Source: SIAF01 sp046152955
GTDB taxonomy: Bacteria; Planctomycetota; Planctomycetia; Planctomycetales; Planctomycetaceae
Assembly (NCBI GenBank): GCA_046152955.1
Contig: JBJXGA010000066.1
Location: forward strand, 15,169-79,168
Direction of reading: 5' to 3'
Length of the DNA stretch: 64,000 bases
The notes beneath the pieces are model-generated. The model was not told the origin of the DNA and ran no database searches. It worked only from the letters and a program-made list of their open reading frames with translations. Positions 45,974 through 54,711 of the stretch are shown piece after piece. The number at the start of each line of letters is the position of its first letter. Positions within the stretch are counted from its first letter, which is position 1. Both the position numbers and the translations under genes were made by a program.

Positions 45974-46990
45974 GTGAGACCCTCTGTGAGTGTGACTCGA
46001 TCCAAAGTGGTGGTGTTCGGCGCCAATTCCTTTTCCGGGCAGGATTTCGTTGATCTGCTATTGGATCAGCCGCAGTACGACGTCCTGGGGATCAGCCGAT
46101 CCGCGGAACGGTCGGGGCTGTTTCTGCGCTACAAGCAGCGGAGCGACCTGTCGCGGTATCGGTACTTTCCGCTGGACATGAACCGCAATATGCCGGAAAT
46201 CCTGGGGCTGCTGGATGCCGAGCGACCGGAGTACATTGTCAATTTTGCCGCTCAAAGCGAAGTGGCGCCGAGCTGGGAACATCCCGAGCATTGGTTCGAG
46301 ACCAATACGGTCGCGCTGAGCAAACTGGTCAACCACCTCCGCCGGCAGAATTACCTGCAACGGTATTTGCACGTCTCCAGCCCCGAGGCGTATGGCACCT
46401 GCGTCGGTCGCGTCCTGGAGGGAACTCCGGACAATCCCAGCACTCCCTACGCGGCCTCCAAGGCGGCGGCCGATATGCTGCTGGCAGTGTATCACAAGCA
46501 ATACCAGTTCCCCTTGCTGACGGTCAGGGCGACCAACGTGTATGGCGCGCGGCAGCAGTTGTTCAAGATCATTCCCCGGTCGGCGATTTACCTCCGGATG
46601 GGGAAGAAAATCGAACTGCATGGCGGGGGAACGGCGGTCAAGTCGTACATTCACATTCGGGACGTTTCGCGGGGTGAACTGGCGATCCTTGAACGGGGCG
46701 AGTTGGGAGGGATGTACAACATTTCGCCCGATGAGGGGGTTGCCGTCCGGGAGGTCGTCGCGACGATCGCCCGCAGAATGAACGTCCCCTTTGAGAAGGC
46801 GGTCGAAATCGTGGCGGAGCGACCGGGGCAGGACGCGGCCTACGTCATCGACTCCTCCAAGGCGCGCAGCAAGCTGGGTTGGGCGCCGCAGATCGGCTTG
46901 GAAGAAGGTTTGAGCGAAGTCATCGACTGGGTCGGAGAAAACTGGGACGAGATTCGGACGCTCCCCCTGGGGTATGAACACAAGGCATGA
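45974..46990 (+). CDS. SDR nucleotide-sugar 4,6-dehydratase-like protein
   Basis: This 338-residue protein has a Rossmann start VVVFGANSFSGQDFVDLLL, then VNFAAQSEVAPSWEHPEHWF, SSPEAYG, the catalytic YAASKAAADML (Tyr, Lys) and YIHIRDVSRGELAIL. These resemble GDP-mannose or dTDP-glucose 4,6-dehydratases, which make 4-keto-6-deoxy sugars, although epimerase activity is possible. No ATG fits, so a GTG start at 45974 is used; further GTG codons follow at 45986 and 45992. The second SDR of the cluster. Confidence 0.85.
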   Translation: MRPSVSVTRSKVVVFGANSFSGQDFVDLLLDQPQYDVLGISRSAERSGLFLRYKQRSDLSRYRYFPLDMNRNMPEILGLLDAERPEYIVNFAAQSEVAPSWEHPEHWFETNTVALSKLVNHLRRQNYLQRYLHVSSPEAYGTCVGRVLEGTPDNPSTPYAASKAAADMLLAVYHKQYQFPLLTVRATNVYGARQQLFKIIPRSAIYLRMGKKIELHGGGTAVKSYIHIRDVSRGELAILERGELGGMYNISPDEGVAVREVVATIARRMNVPFEKAVEIVAERPGQDAAYVIDSSKARSKLGWAPQIGLEEGLSEVIDWVGENWDEIRTLPLGYEHKA

Positions 46991-47057
46991 GAGACGGGGA
47001 TTGCCGGAGTTTGGGATGAGTTGTCGGGTTGTTCTTCAACGTGGGATGGCATGATTC

Positions 47058-47720
47058 ATGGCGTACGTTGATTTTGTCAATAAGCTGCACAAGGCGACGC
47101 GGCGCGATTACCTCAAGCGCGTCACTGACCACGACAAGGCCGCCGTGGCCGAGATCGCCTGCCAGTTCGGACGCGATTACTGGGACGGCGAGAGGCACCT
47201 CGGATACGGGGGATACAAATACGACGGTCGTTGGCGCGTCGTCGCCGAAGACATGGCCCGGCATTACGGCTTGAAGCCGGGAGCCCGGATTCTGGATGTG
47301 GGATGCGGCAAAGGCTTCCTGCTGTATGAATTCACGCAGGTCGTTCCGGATTGCGAGGTGGTGGGCATCGACATCTCACAGTACGCCATCGAGCATGCCA
47401 AAGACGAGATTCGTTCCTCTGTACGGGTGGCCAACGCCAATCAATTGCCGTTTCCCGACCAGTCGTTCGATCTGGTCTATACGATCAACACGCTCCACAA
47501 TTTGTACCTTCCCGACCTGCATGCGGCTGTGAAGGAAATCGAGCGGGTCGGGCGGGGGGGCAAGCACATCGTGATCGAAGCGTACCGCAACGAACGGGAA
47601 AAAGTGAACCTGATGTACTGGCAGCTCACCTGCCGCGCCTTCCACACTCCGGCCGAGTGGGAATGGATTTTTCAGCAGGCCGGTTACACCGGGGACTACT
47701 CGTACATCGTTTTTGAATGA
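47058..47720 (+). CDS. SAM-dependent methyltransferase
   Basis: This 220-residue protein has class I methyltransferase motifs: ILDVGCGKGFLLYEF (SAM loop), VVGIDISQYAIEHAK and FDLVYTINTLHNLYL. The N-terminal 60 residues are helical and include GGYKYDGRWRVVAE. It may methylate a sugar intermediate of this cluster, or another small molecule. It is followed by a second methyltransferase, with the stop overlapping an unused ATG as ATGA. Confidence 0.85.
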   Translation: MAYVDFVNKLHKATRRDYLKRVTDHDKAAVAEIACQFGRDYWDGERHLGYGGYKYDGRWRVVAEDMARHYGLKPGARILDVGCGKGFLLYEFTQVVPDCEVVGIDISQYAIEHAKDEIRSSVRVANANQLPFPDQSFDLVYTINTLHNLYLPDLHAAVKEIERVGRGGKHIVIEAYRNEREKVNLMYWQLTCRAFHTPAEWEWIFQQAGYTGDYSYIVFE

Positions 47721-47830
47721 CTTTTGCATCCGGCGTTGCGCCGCACGGCAATCAAGCCGTATGTCACCCGCGCTCGATTTCACTCATCACCAACCGCCAC
47801 TTACCTACAGCCAGTCACTGGAGACCTACC

Positions 47831-48511
47831 ATGCTCGTCGAAGCCACGCGCGAAACGCAGTACCAGATGTGCCTAGAAAAAGTGGAGCGACAGGGGATCA
47901 CTTCACTGGGGCTGATGACCAACCAGGTGTGGGATGACGACCCGCGTCGGCTGGTGTTCGTCCTGGCACGGTACAAATTCGTCGCCAAGATGCTGGCGGG
48001 GAAGAAACGGGTTCTGGAAGTGGGGTGTGCCGACGCCTTTGGCACGCGCATCGTTCTGCAGGAGGTTGACCACGTGACGGCCGTCGACTTCGATCCGGTC
48101 TTCGTCCGCGACGCGCAGCAGCGCATGTCGCCGGAGTGGGCATTCGAAGTCCGCGAACATGACATGCTGGCAGGACCGGTGGCCCCCTGCAATTTCGACG
48201 CCGCCTATTGCTGCGACGTGATCGAACACATCGAGCCCGATCAGGAGCTGCGCTTTGTCCGGAATCTGGCCGAGTCACTGACCCCGGACGGCGTCGCCAT
48301 CGTCGGATCGCCTTCGATTCATTCTCAAACGTATGCCTCGCCGCAGAGCAAGGCGGGGCACGTCAACTGCAAAGATGCCGCCGGCCTCAAGCGGTTGATG
48401 CACGATTTCTTCGAGAACGTGTTCATCTTTTCGATGAACGACGAAGTGGTCCATACCGGGTTCACGCCGATGGCGCACTATCTGTTTGCGCTGTGCGCAG
48501 GCCGACGATAG
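47831..48511 (+). CDS. SAM-dependent methyltransferase
   Basis: This 226-residue protein has VLEVGCADAFGTRIVLQ (SAM loop), VTAVDFDPVFVRDA (acidic closing residue) and AAYCCDVIEHIEPDQELRF (motif IV), matching class I sugar or small-molecule methyltransferases. I start at the ATG at 47831. An ATG at 47717 overlapping the preceding stop would add 38 residues unlike the family. It and the previous gene look like two enzymes of one pathway rather than recent duplicates. Confidence 0.85.
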   Translation: MLVEATRETQYQMCLEKVERQGITSLGLMTNQVWDDDPRRLVFVLARYKFVAKMLAGKKRVLEVGCADAFGTRIVLQEVDHVTAVDFDPVFVRDAQQRMSPEWAFEVREHDMLAGPVAPCNFDAAYCCDVIEHIEPDQELRFVRNLAESLTPDGVAIVGSPSIHSQTYASPQSKAGHVNCKDAAGLKRLMHDFFENVFIFSMNDEVVHTGFTPMAHYLFALCAGRR

Positions 48512-48559
48512 GGCGGTTCGGGGGGGCAACGGGGCCTCGCCGGGCGGATTGGATCCCGG

Positions 48560-49468
48560 GTGAATTGGGTCATCGTGAAGACAGGCCATCCAGTGCGAAG
48601 CGGCAACGAATCGGGAAAGACGCTGATCGTCGGCGGAGACGGCAAAGTGGGCCGGGCGCTCGCCCTGCACCTGTCTCAGGCTGGGCAGCCGACCATCGTG
48701 ACATCGCGCCGCCCATCGACGGAGAGTGCCGTCCCTCTGGACCTGGCCGAAGATGTCAGCGGCTGGCCGATTCCTGAGGGGATCAGCGTGGCCATCGTGT
48801 GTGCCGCGATTCCTCTGATGGATCTATGCGAAAAAGACCCCCAGGGGACCGCGCGAGTGAATGTCCTGGGAACTCTGGCGCTGATCGAACGACTGGTCGC
48901 CAGCGACGTCTTCACGGTCTTTCTATCGACGAACCAGGTGTTCGACGGCCAGACGCCACGCGTGCCGCCCGACTCGCCGCAATCGCCACGCAGCGAATAC
49001 GGCTGCCAAAAGACACGGGTCGAACAGGCGCTGTTTGGACTGGGTGATCGCGCCGCAATCGTCCGCTTTGGCAAAATCATTGAGCCGGGAACCCCCTTAT
49101 TCCGCGGCTGGCGCGACGCACTCGTCTCCGGTGGAACGATCACGCCCTTTGTGGACATGTGGATGGCGCCGATCCCGCTGTCGACGACGGTGTCGATCCT
49201 GCGGCTCATCGCCGATCGCCAACTGGGAGGTATTTGGCAAGTCTCCGGAGAACGGGACGTCACCTATGCCGACGTCGCCACCCGTCTGGCCGCGCAATTG
49301 AAAGTCCCCCCGGAACAGGTGCGTCCGATCGCCGCGAAGGAATCGGGACGCGTGACCTCCCACCTGGCGCGGCACACCACACTCTGCGTCGATAGGCTGC
49401 AGCGAGAATTCGGAATCCAGCCCCCGCCGGTCGATTGGACGGTCCAAGCGACATTCGAGAGTTTGTGA
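48560..49468 (+). CDS. RmlD-like SDR reductase
   Basis: This 302-residue protein resembles dTDP-4-dehydrorhamnose reductase: TLIVGGDGKVGRALALHL (Rossmann), VFLSTNQVFDG, SEYGCQKTRVEQAL (YxxxK) and the C-terminal GIWQVSGERDVTYADVA. It probably reduces a 4-keto nucleotide sugar made by the dehydratase three genes upstream. The GTG start at 48560 lacks a strong ribosome binding site, and the conserved part begins near residue 20. It is the last gene of the cluster; a hairpin follows the stop. Confidence 0.85.
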   Translation: MNWVIVKTGHPVRSGNESGKTLIVGGDGKVGRALALHLSQAGQPTIVTSRRPSTESAVPLDLAEDVSGWPIPEGISVAIVCAAIPLMDLCEKDPQGTARVNVLGTLALIERLVASDVFTVFLSTNQVFDGQTPRVPPDSPQSPRSEYGCQKTRVEQALFGLGDRAAIVRFGKIIEPGTPLFRGWRDALVSGGTITPFVDMWMAPIPLSTTVSILRLIADRQLGGIWQVSGERDVTYADVATRLAAQLKVPPEQVRPIAAKESGRVTSHLARHTTLCVDRLQREFGIQPPPVDWTVQATFESL

Positions 49469-49479
49469 GCCCCCCGCAG

Positions 49480-49514
49480 TGGATGCTGCCAGCGTCCAAT
49501 TTTAGCAGCATCCA
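49480..49514 (+). terminator. Hairpin at end of sugar cluster
   Basis: TGGATGCTGC (49480-49489) pairs perfectly with GCAGCATCCA (49505-49514) around a 15-base loop, starting 12 bases after the last stop. There is no T run, so it may be a factor-dependent terminator or a protective 3' hairpin. Confidence 0.5.
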
Positions 49515-49662
49515 TAGCCGCGACAGCTCCTGCCAGCATTCGCAGCCGACGCACGCCGCGTCGGCCACGGTCTCTGTCCCCGAGGCCTTCCTCAGGCTGG
49601 GGGCATTTGTCGATTGCAGGCTTGTTCTGAAAGCACGGGCAGGCTGGGAAGCCTACCCCACG

Positions 49663-50004
49663 TTAGAGGTCACTCGCCGCCATCCGCCGTTCCTCAGCGC
49701 GGCGGTAGGCGATGCGGACCATCGGCAGATTGACTCCCAAGACGATGACGCCGATGAATCCGGCCAAGCCCAGTCCATACCAAATGCCATACGGTTGGCC
49801 AGAGACCAGCGCTACGCATCCCGCGATCAGGAATAGAACGGCGGTTCCCAGCAGTGTCATTCCTAAGCCATAGATCAGCGGCTTTCCCCGTCCACGCGGA
49901 GCCAGAAACCCGGTCAGAGCCCCCCAGACTCCCGCCAGAGTCCCCAGGGCCGTTGCCGGAATCCAACTGTACAAATTCGGATCAAACCACGGTTCTGCCA
50001 TCAT
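49663..50004 (-). CDS. Small membrane protein in DUF2089 operon
   Basis: This 113-residue protein starts at the ATG at 50004 (a second ATG follows directly) and ends at 49663. Three hydrophobic segments are visible: LGTLAGVWGALTGFLAP, LLGTAVLFLIAGCVALV and GLGLAGFIGVIVLGVNLP. It overlaps the upstream DUF2089 gene as TGATG, so both are made from one message. No family was recognised. Small membrane proteins next to DUF2089 regulators are a common arrangement and may be their target. Confidence 0.75.
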   Translation of the reverse strand: MMAEPWFDPNLYSWIPATALGTLAGVWGALTGFLAPRGRGKPLIYGLGMTLLGTAVLFLIAGCVALVSGQPYGIWYGLGLAGFIGVIVLGVNLPMVRIAYRRAEERRMAASDL

Positions 50005-50354
50005 CAGTCTCCTTGGTGTTTGAGCGCCGCACGATGCGCGGCCAACAGGTCTTTGGCTAGTCCCGGCGGCAACTGGCCGTCGGCCACAAGTAACTTGAGT
50101 TTGCGTTGAAACGGGTCGGTCAGCCGGGCGTCCTCGGCAGTCCGAACCTTTTCGATCAACCGATCGAGCCGGCTCCGGACCGTGGGATAGGAGATGCCAT
50201 ATTCCGCCGCCACATCTTTGAGCGAACCGGAAGCGAGCAGGAACCGCCTCAAAAACTGGCGGTCCTCTTCGGACAGCACGACCATCCAAGGAGGAAGCGT
50301 CTCGGTCGCCCCATTTGGGGACAGACCGGAAACCACGGGGCGACCATCAGCCAT
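50004..50354 (-). CDS. DUF2089 family helix-turn-helix regulator
   Basis: This 116-residue protein contains LSEEDRQFLRRFLLASGSLK and DVAAEYGISYPTVRSRLDRL, the sigma-like helix-turn-helix of DUF2089 proteins. The N-terminal zinc ribbon present in some members is absent here; instead there is a short proline-containing leader. It heads a two-gene unit with the membrane protein. The promoter upstream is embedded in a perfect inverted repeat, which it may bind. DUF2089 members act as transcriptional regulators. Confidence 0.85.
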   Translation of the reverse strand: MADGRPVVSGLSPNGATETLPPWMVVLSEEDRQFLRRFLLASGSLKDVAAEYGISYPTVRSRLDRLIEKVRTAEDARLTDPFQRKLKLLVADGQLPPGLAKDLLAAHRAALKHQGD

Positions 50355-50397
50355 GTCGGCGTCTCACCGGGATCAGTGTTCGATACTAAATAAAATC

Positions 50398-50426
50398 AAT
50401 ATACACATGAATTTTATGAATGTCAA
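50398..50426 (-). promoter_or_regulatory. DUF2089 operon promoter
   Basis: On the minus strand TTGACA (50426-50421) and TATATT (50403-50398) are 17 bp apart. This is the best sigma70-type promoter in the window and lies 44 bp from the DUF2089 ATG. Confidence 0.8.
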
Positions 50427-50439
50427 TAAAATTCATGTG
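50404..50439. promoter_or_regulatory. Perfect 14-bp inverted repeat overlapping the promoter
   Basis: CACATGAATTTTAT (50404-50417) and ATAAAATTCATGTG (50426-50439) are exact inverse copies around an 8-base centre. The -35 box lies in the centre and one arm forms the promoter spacer, so a bound protein would block transcription. It is probably the operator of the DUF2089 regulator. Confidence 0.75.
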
Positions 50440-50619
50440 GAGTTTCGATTTATTCATATTCGGCACCACCCCGGCGATTCCTGCTCCACCCAACGGAGCG
50501 CGCTCCGTCGGGCCAGATGCCACGTCATGGATTCGGCGCCGATGCCGTCACGGGTCGCAGAGTTCTTTTCCCTCTCTGGCCGGTCCGCGTGGAAGGCGAT
50601 TTGAAGATGTGCGGAATCC

Positions 50620-51954
50620 TCACTGACCGATCGTCACGCTCTCCGGCCGGGGAGGGGCGCCGGCGGGGCCTTCTTCGTAAACCTTGCGAATGGCGCTCAG
50701 GTGGCTGAACTCGTAGCGCAGGCCGAACGGTTTGAACGCCTCGGGAAAGACACTCCGGCAATAGATGTGATTGGAGACCAGCCGCCTCAGGTCGCCCGAG
50801 ACACGGGTCACCGGCGGAGGGAGAACCATCAGCTCCCGTGTTTTGGCCACTTTCAGCGTCGGAACGACGAGTGCAAACAGCCCGATGTACGCCAGCCACC
50901 AGCCATACCGGGTCCAGGCCAGCGGGATGCGCTTCAGGAGGTCGGTGAAATAACTCTCGATCCAGGTGCTCACGCGGTCGAATAGCGGGACCATCAGATT
51001 GACCACCGGCACCGTCAGCAGTTTGTCGAAGTACGCCGGAAGGAGCTGCGTGCGCAACAGGACATACGTGGCAAACACCCCCGTTCCATACGCGAGTCCG
51101 AACAGGAACTTTCCCAGGCTCGATTTGGGAGAGGTCGCCGGATCGGTCACCAGAAACGTCAGTCCCAGGAACACCTGGATTTGCACCGGAGTCGCCGACA
51201 GCGGCTCGCCATACCGCGCTTCCCCCGCGAGAAACCAAAGGTACAGCGCTAACACTGCCCCCAGCGAAACGGGGGTCGTCAGAAACAGCACCTGCGTCAC
51301 CAGTCCCAGCAGGAAGATCACCTCATAGAAATTGGGAGGAAGTTCGAAGGCCCCCACCAGATCCACCCCCCGCGTCAACCCCACTTGACCGGTCGCCAGA
51401 ATGATCAGCGACACCACCGAGAGGGGGAGCGCCGAGGGATTAAAAATGTGCCGACGGCGGCCCCCATAGTTCCAGGTGACCAGCTCCTTGGCCAAAAACG
51501 CCGAGGCCACCATCAGCAACTGGTAATAGAAGTAGTCTTCCTTGAACCACAAAAACAGGTTGGTGCTGAGAATCACCGGAATGATCGCAAACCCCAATCG
51601 GACCGGCCGTCCCCGCGACCAGCACAATTGCATGTCCACCAGGTATCCGACGAGCGCCTGCGCCACCAGCAGCGGCAGATAGGTGCCGATGTCTCCCCAA
51701 TACAGCGACAAATAGACGTAGATCGTCCCTTGCAGAATTCCCTGAATGTAGTGGGTGCTGCGAATGAACGACTCGACCCGAAATGCCACAGTCGCCTGTC
51801 GGGTCGAACTGAACAACACCAGTTGCCAGATCCCCAGGACCGCCAGCGCCCCCAGGATCGACCAGGCGGGAGTCATCCGCCCCTGATCAGCCAGCAGCCA
51901 GGCAATTGCGGCCAGCGCCGCGTCGAACACGAGCAACAGGACGGGACTCGACAT
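50620..51954 (-). CDS. RnfD/NqrB-like membrane protein, orphan
   Basis: This 444-residue protein has about nine to ten hydrophobic segments and the RnfD/NqrB-type region FLGLTFLVTDPATSPKSSLG. In Rnf and Nqr complexes this subunit carries covalent FMN on a threonine and moves electrons coupled to ions. Here no other rnf or nqr gene is nearby. The C-terminal tail (VYEEGPAGAPPRPESVTIGQ) is soluble. The ATG at 51954 follows a TTG. A role in membrane redox chemistry is likely, but complex membership is unknown. Confidence 0.75.
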   Translation of the reverse strand: MSSPVLLLVFDAALAAIAWLLADQGRMTPAWSILGALAVLGIWQLVLFSSTRQATVAFRVESFIRSTHYIQGILQGTIYVYLSLYWGDIGTYLPLLVAQALVGYLVDMQLCWSRGRPVRLGFAIIPVILSTNLFLWFKEDYFYYQLLMVASAFLAKELVTWNYGGRRRHIFNPSALPLSVVSLIILATGQVGLTRGVDLVGAFELPPNFYEVIFLLGLVTQVLFLTTPVSLGAVLALYLWFLAGEARYGEPLSATPVQIQVFLGLTFLVTDPATSPKSSLGKFLFGLAYGTGVFATYVLLRTQLLPAYFDKLLTVPVVNLMVPLFDRVSTWIESYFTDLLKRIPLAWTRYGWWLAYIGLFALVVPTLKVAKTRELMVLPPPVTRVSGDLRRLVSNHIYCRSVFPEAFKPFGLRYEFSHLSAIRKVYEEGPAGAPPRPESVTIGQ

Positions 51955-52062
51955 CAATGCTCTCAGGGGCGGCTGTCAGGAAACATGGGCCAGCCGACGT
52001 CCATTGCGGATCGCCGGGATGAATGGTCGCTGAGCATAACGGGGGGGGATTACGGACGCCAA

Positions 52063-53448
52063 TCACCCCTCCAGCCGCACGTTCACGCTCGCGCTGTGCG
52101 CCGTCAGTCCCTCGCGGGCCGCCATCAGTCGCACGTCGTCGGCCGCTTCGCGCAACGCCCCCTGGTCATAAGCGATCACTGACGAGCGTTTCAGGAAATC
52201 GGCGGCACACAGCCCATTGGCGAAGCGAGCGGTTCCGCCGGTGGGGAGCACGTGCGACGGCCCGGCCACATAGTCTCCCAGCGCCACCGGCGTGTAATGC
52301 CCCAGAAAGATCGCTCCGGCATGGCGGACTTTGGCAAGCAGTTCCTCGGGGCGGTCGGTCGAAATGTGGAGATGCTCCGGCGCCAACAGATCGCTGAGGC
52401 GGGCCGCTTCCGTCGCGTTCGCGACCAGTACCAGGGCGCCGTATTCCTCGAGACTCTGGCGCGCCAGGTTTCCCCGATCGACCTGCGCCAGTTGCTCCTC
52501 GATCGCCCGCCGCACCTGGTCGATCAAGGGACGATGCCAAGTGATCAAGACTCCCGAACCGGGGCTGTGTTCCGCCTGCGAAATCAGATCGCTGGCGACG
52601 AACCTCGGATTGGCGGTGGCGTCCGCCAGCACCACCACCTCGCTGGGACCGGCGATGCTGTCGATCGCCACCTCCCCAAACACGAACCGTTTGGCCAGCG
52701 CGACGAACAGATTCCCCGGTCCCACGATCTTGTCGACCGGTGCGATCCCTTCCACGCCATAGGCCAGCGCCGCCACCCCCTGGGCGCCTCCCACCCGGTA
52801 CACCTCACGGATTCCCAATTGAGCGCACGCCGCCAGCAGGTCGGTGTTGTATCCTCCATACGGTGTGGGAGGGACCACGACCGCGATTTCGGGAACGCCC
52901 GCGACCTGTGCCGGAACGGCCGTCATGAGCAGCGTCGAGGGATAGGCCGCCGCCCCCCCCGGAATGCAGATTCCAATCCGTTCCAGCGGCCGGTGCCGCT
53001 GTCGCAATTCGATCCGTCCCCCGCCGGGGAGCGTTTTCTCAACCAGCGCATCGGCCGGCAGAAGCGCCCGCTGGAACGTGGTGATGTTGTCGGCGATCCG
53101 GCGGAGGGTTGCCAGGTATTTCGGATCGGCGGCTGCCAGCGCGTCCTGCAATTCCTGCGGTGTAACCCGAAGCGATTCACCCGTCAGCGTTTTGCCGTCG
53201 AGTCGCCGGGTGTAGTCCAGAACCGCTGCCAGCCCCTGGCTGGCGACGTCGCGGCAGATGCGTTCGACGACCTGTTGCGGCGACAGCGCTTCGCCAAACA
53301 GCTCCAGCGTCCGTTGTCGTCCGGCGTCCGAAACGATCTCGCCACGGGGACTCAACTTCCGCCGCAGGGCGCTGATCAGGGGCGCCGCGTCTTGAGTGGT
53401 GCAGTCGATGGTGGCGATCTGGAGCGGGGCTGCTCCGGAGATTGACAT
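52063..53448 (-). CDS. hisD: Histidinol dehydrogenase
   Basis: This 461-residue zinc enzyme oxidises L-histidinol to L-histidine in two NAD-dependent steps, the last steps of histidine synthesis. The signature IDSIAGPSEVVVLADATANP with SQAEHSP, plus the glycine-rich RIGICIPGGAAAYPSTLLM, is diagnostic. The length is slightly above the usual 430. I use the ATG at 53448; the frame extends upstream without support. No other his gene is adjacent, as is common in planctomycetes. It is divergent from the threonine aldolase gene. Confidence 0.95.
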   Translation of the reverse strand: MSISGAAPLQIATIDCTTQDAAPLISALRRKLSPRGEIVSDAGRQRTLELFGEALSPQQVVERICRDVASQGLAAVLDYTRRLDGKTLTGESLRVTPQELQDALAAADPKYLATLRRIADNITTFQRALLPADALVEKTLPGGGRIELRQRHRPLERIGICIPGGAAAYPSTLLMTAVPAQVAGVPEIAVVVPPTPYGGYNTDLLAACAQLGIREVYRVGGAQGVAALAYGVEGIAPVDKIVGPGNLFVALAKRFVFGEVAIDSIAGPSEVVVLADATANPRFVASDLISQAEHSPGSGVLITWHRPLIDQVRRAIEEQLAQVDRGNLARQSLEEYGALVLVANATEAARLSDLLAPEHLHISTDRPEELLAKVRHAGAIFLGHYTPVALGDYVAGPSHVLPTGGTARFANGLCAADFLKRSSVIAYDQGALREAADDVRLMAAREGLTAHSASVNVRLEG

Positions 53449-53548
53449 AGTGGCTCCCGCGTCCGGTCTGTGTGACGACAAAGTGGCTGGCAAAAATCGA
53501 GGAGTCTTGATCGTAGGCATCCTGACCCTTGCGGTAAAGGATTGGACG

Positions 53549-53577
53549 TTGCAGTCGGTGCATGGCCTCACTACAGT
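53549..53577 (+). promoter_or_regulatory. Possible threonine aldolase promoter
   Basis: TTGCAG (53549-53554) and TACAGT (53572-53577) are 17 bp apart, about 45 bp upstream of the ATG at 53623. Both boxes are partial matches. Confidence 0.4.
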
Positions 53578-53622
53578 GAATCGACACCCCTATTCTCCCC
53601 CCACAATGTGAAAGCGAACGTC

Positions 53623-54711
53623 ATGGGTACTCCCATCATCGATATGCGCAGCGACACGGTCACCCGGCCGACGCCGGGGATGCGTCAGGCCATGGCCAAC
53701 GCAGAAGTCGGCGATGACATGACCGCCGAAGATCCGACCGTCAATCGGCTGGAAGAATTGATGGCCAATCTGCTCGGGAAGGAAGCCGCGGTTTACGCCT
53801 GCTCCGGTACGCAGTCCAACCAGATGGGGGTCCGGACGCATTGCCAGCCGGGGGACGAGTTGCTGATCGAAAGCGCCGCGCACATCGCCAACTACGAGCA
53901 GGGGGCGCCGGCGGCATTGAGCGGGGTCACCTGCCGCCTGATCCCCGGCCAGCAGGGACTGTTGGACGCGCCGCTGTTGGAAGGGATGATCCGCGCCGAC
54001 AATCAGCATTTCTGCGTGACCCGTCTGGTCTGCCTGGAGAACACGGCGAATTCCGCCGGGGGACGGGTGTATCCGCAAGGAAACATCGATCGCATTTGCG
54101 ATTGGGCGCACCACCACGGGCTCAAGGTTCATTTGGATGGCGCACGGCTGTTCAATGCGTCGGTCGAAAGCGGTAAGAGCGTGCGGGACATCTGCCGCGG
54201 CATCGACACCATTTCGATCTGTTTTTCTAAAGGGCTGGGCTGCCCGATGGGATCGATTCTCGTCGGGTCGCACGAGGAAATCCGCCGCGCGCGTCGAATT
54301 CGGAAGCTGTTCGGCGGAGCGCTCCGTCAGGCGGGAATCGTCGCCGCGTCGGCGTTGTACGCGATGGAGCACCATGTCGAGCGGCTGAAGGAAGACCACG
54401 ACAACGCGCGGGCCTTTGCCGAGGCGATTCGTCGCGTGGAGGGGATCACCCTCGATCCGCCGGAAGTGGAAACGAATCTGGTGTTCTTTCACGTCGACAA
54501 AGCGCTGGGGAACGCCAGTCAGCTCTCGACGAAATTGCGCGAGCGGGGAGTGCGGATCAATGCCTCCGGCCCCCACCGGCTGCGCGCCTGCACGCACTTG
54601 GACGTCACTCGGCAAGAAGCGCTCACCGCTGCCGCTATCCTGGCCGAAGTCGTCGCCGCCGGCTTCCGAGACGCCGCAGGCGCCGAGCAGGGGCCGTACG
54701 CGAGGGGATAG
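53623..54711 (+). CDS. ltaE: Low-specificity L-threonine aldolase
   Basis: This 362-residue PLP enzyme cleaves threonine or allo-threonine to glycine and acetaldehyde. The N-terminus DMRSDTVTRPTPGMRQAM is characteristic, as are AEDPTVNRLEELMANLLGKE, ENTANSAGG, VHLDGARLFNA and the lysine in CFSKGLGCPMGS. The ATG at 53623 begins just before the conserved start. It is transcribed away from hisD and converges with the transglutaminase gene across a repeat. Confidence 0.93.
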   Translation: MGTPIIDMRSDTVTRPTPGMRQAMANAEVGDDMTAEDPTVNRLEELMANLLGKEAAVYACSGTQSNQMGVRTHCQPGDELLIESAAHIANYEQGAPAALSGVTCRLIPGQQGLLDAPLLEGMIRADNQHFCVTRLVCLENTANSAGGRVYPQGNIDRICDWAHHHGLKVHLDGARLFNASVESGKSVRDICRGIDTISICFSKGLGCPMGSILVGSHEEIRRARRIRKLFGGALRQAGIVAASALYAMEHHVERLKEDHDNARAFAEAIRRVEGITLDPPEVETNLVFFHVDKALGNASQLSTKLRERGVRINASGPHRLRACTHLDVTRQEALTAAAILAEVVAAGFRDAAGAEQGPYARG

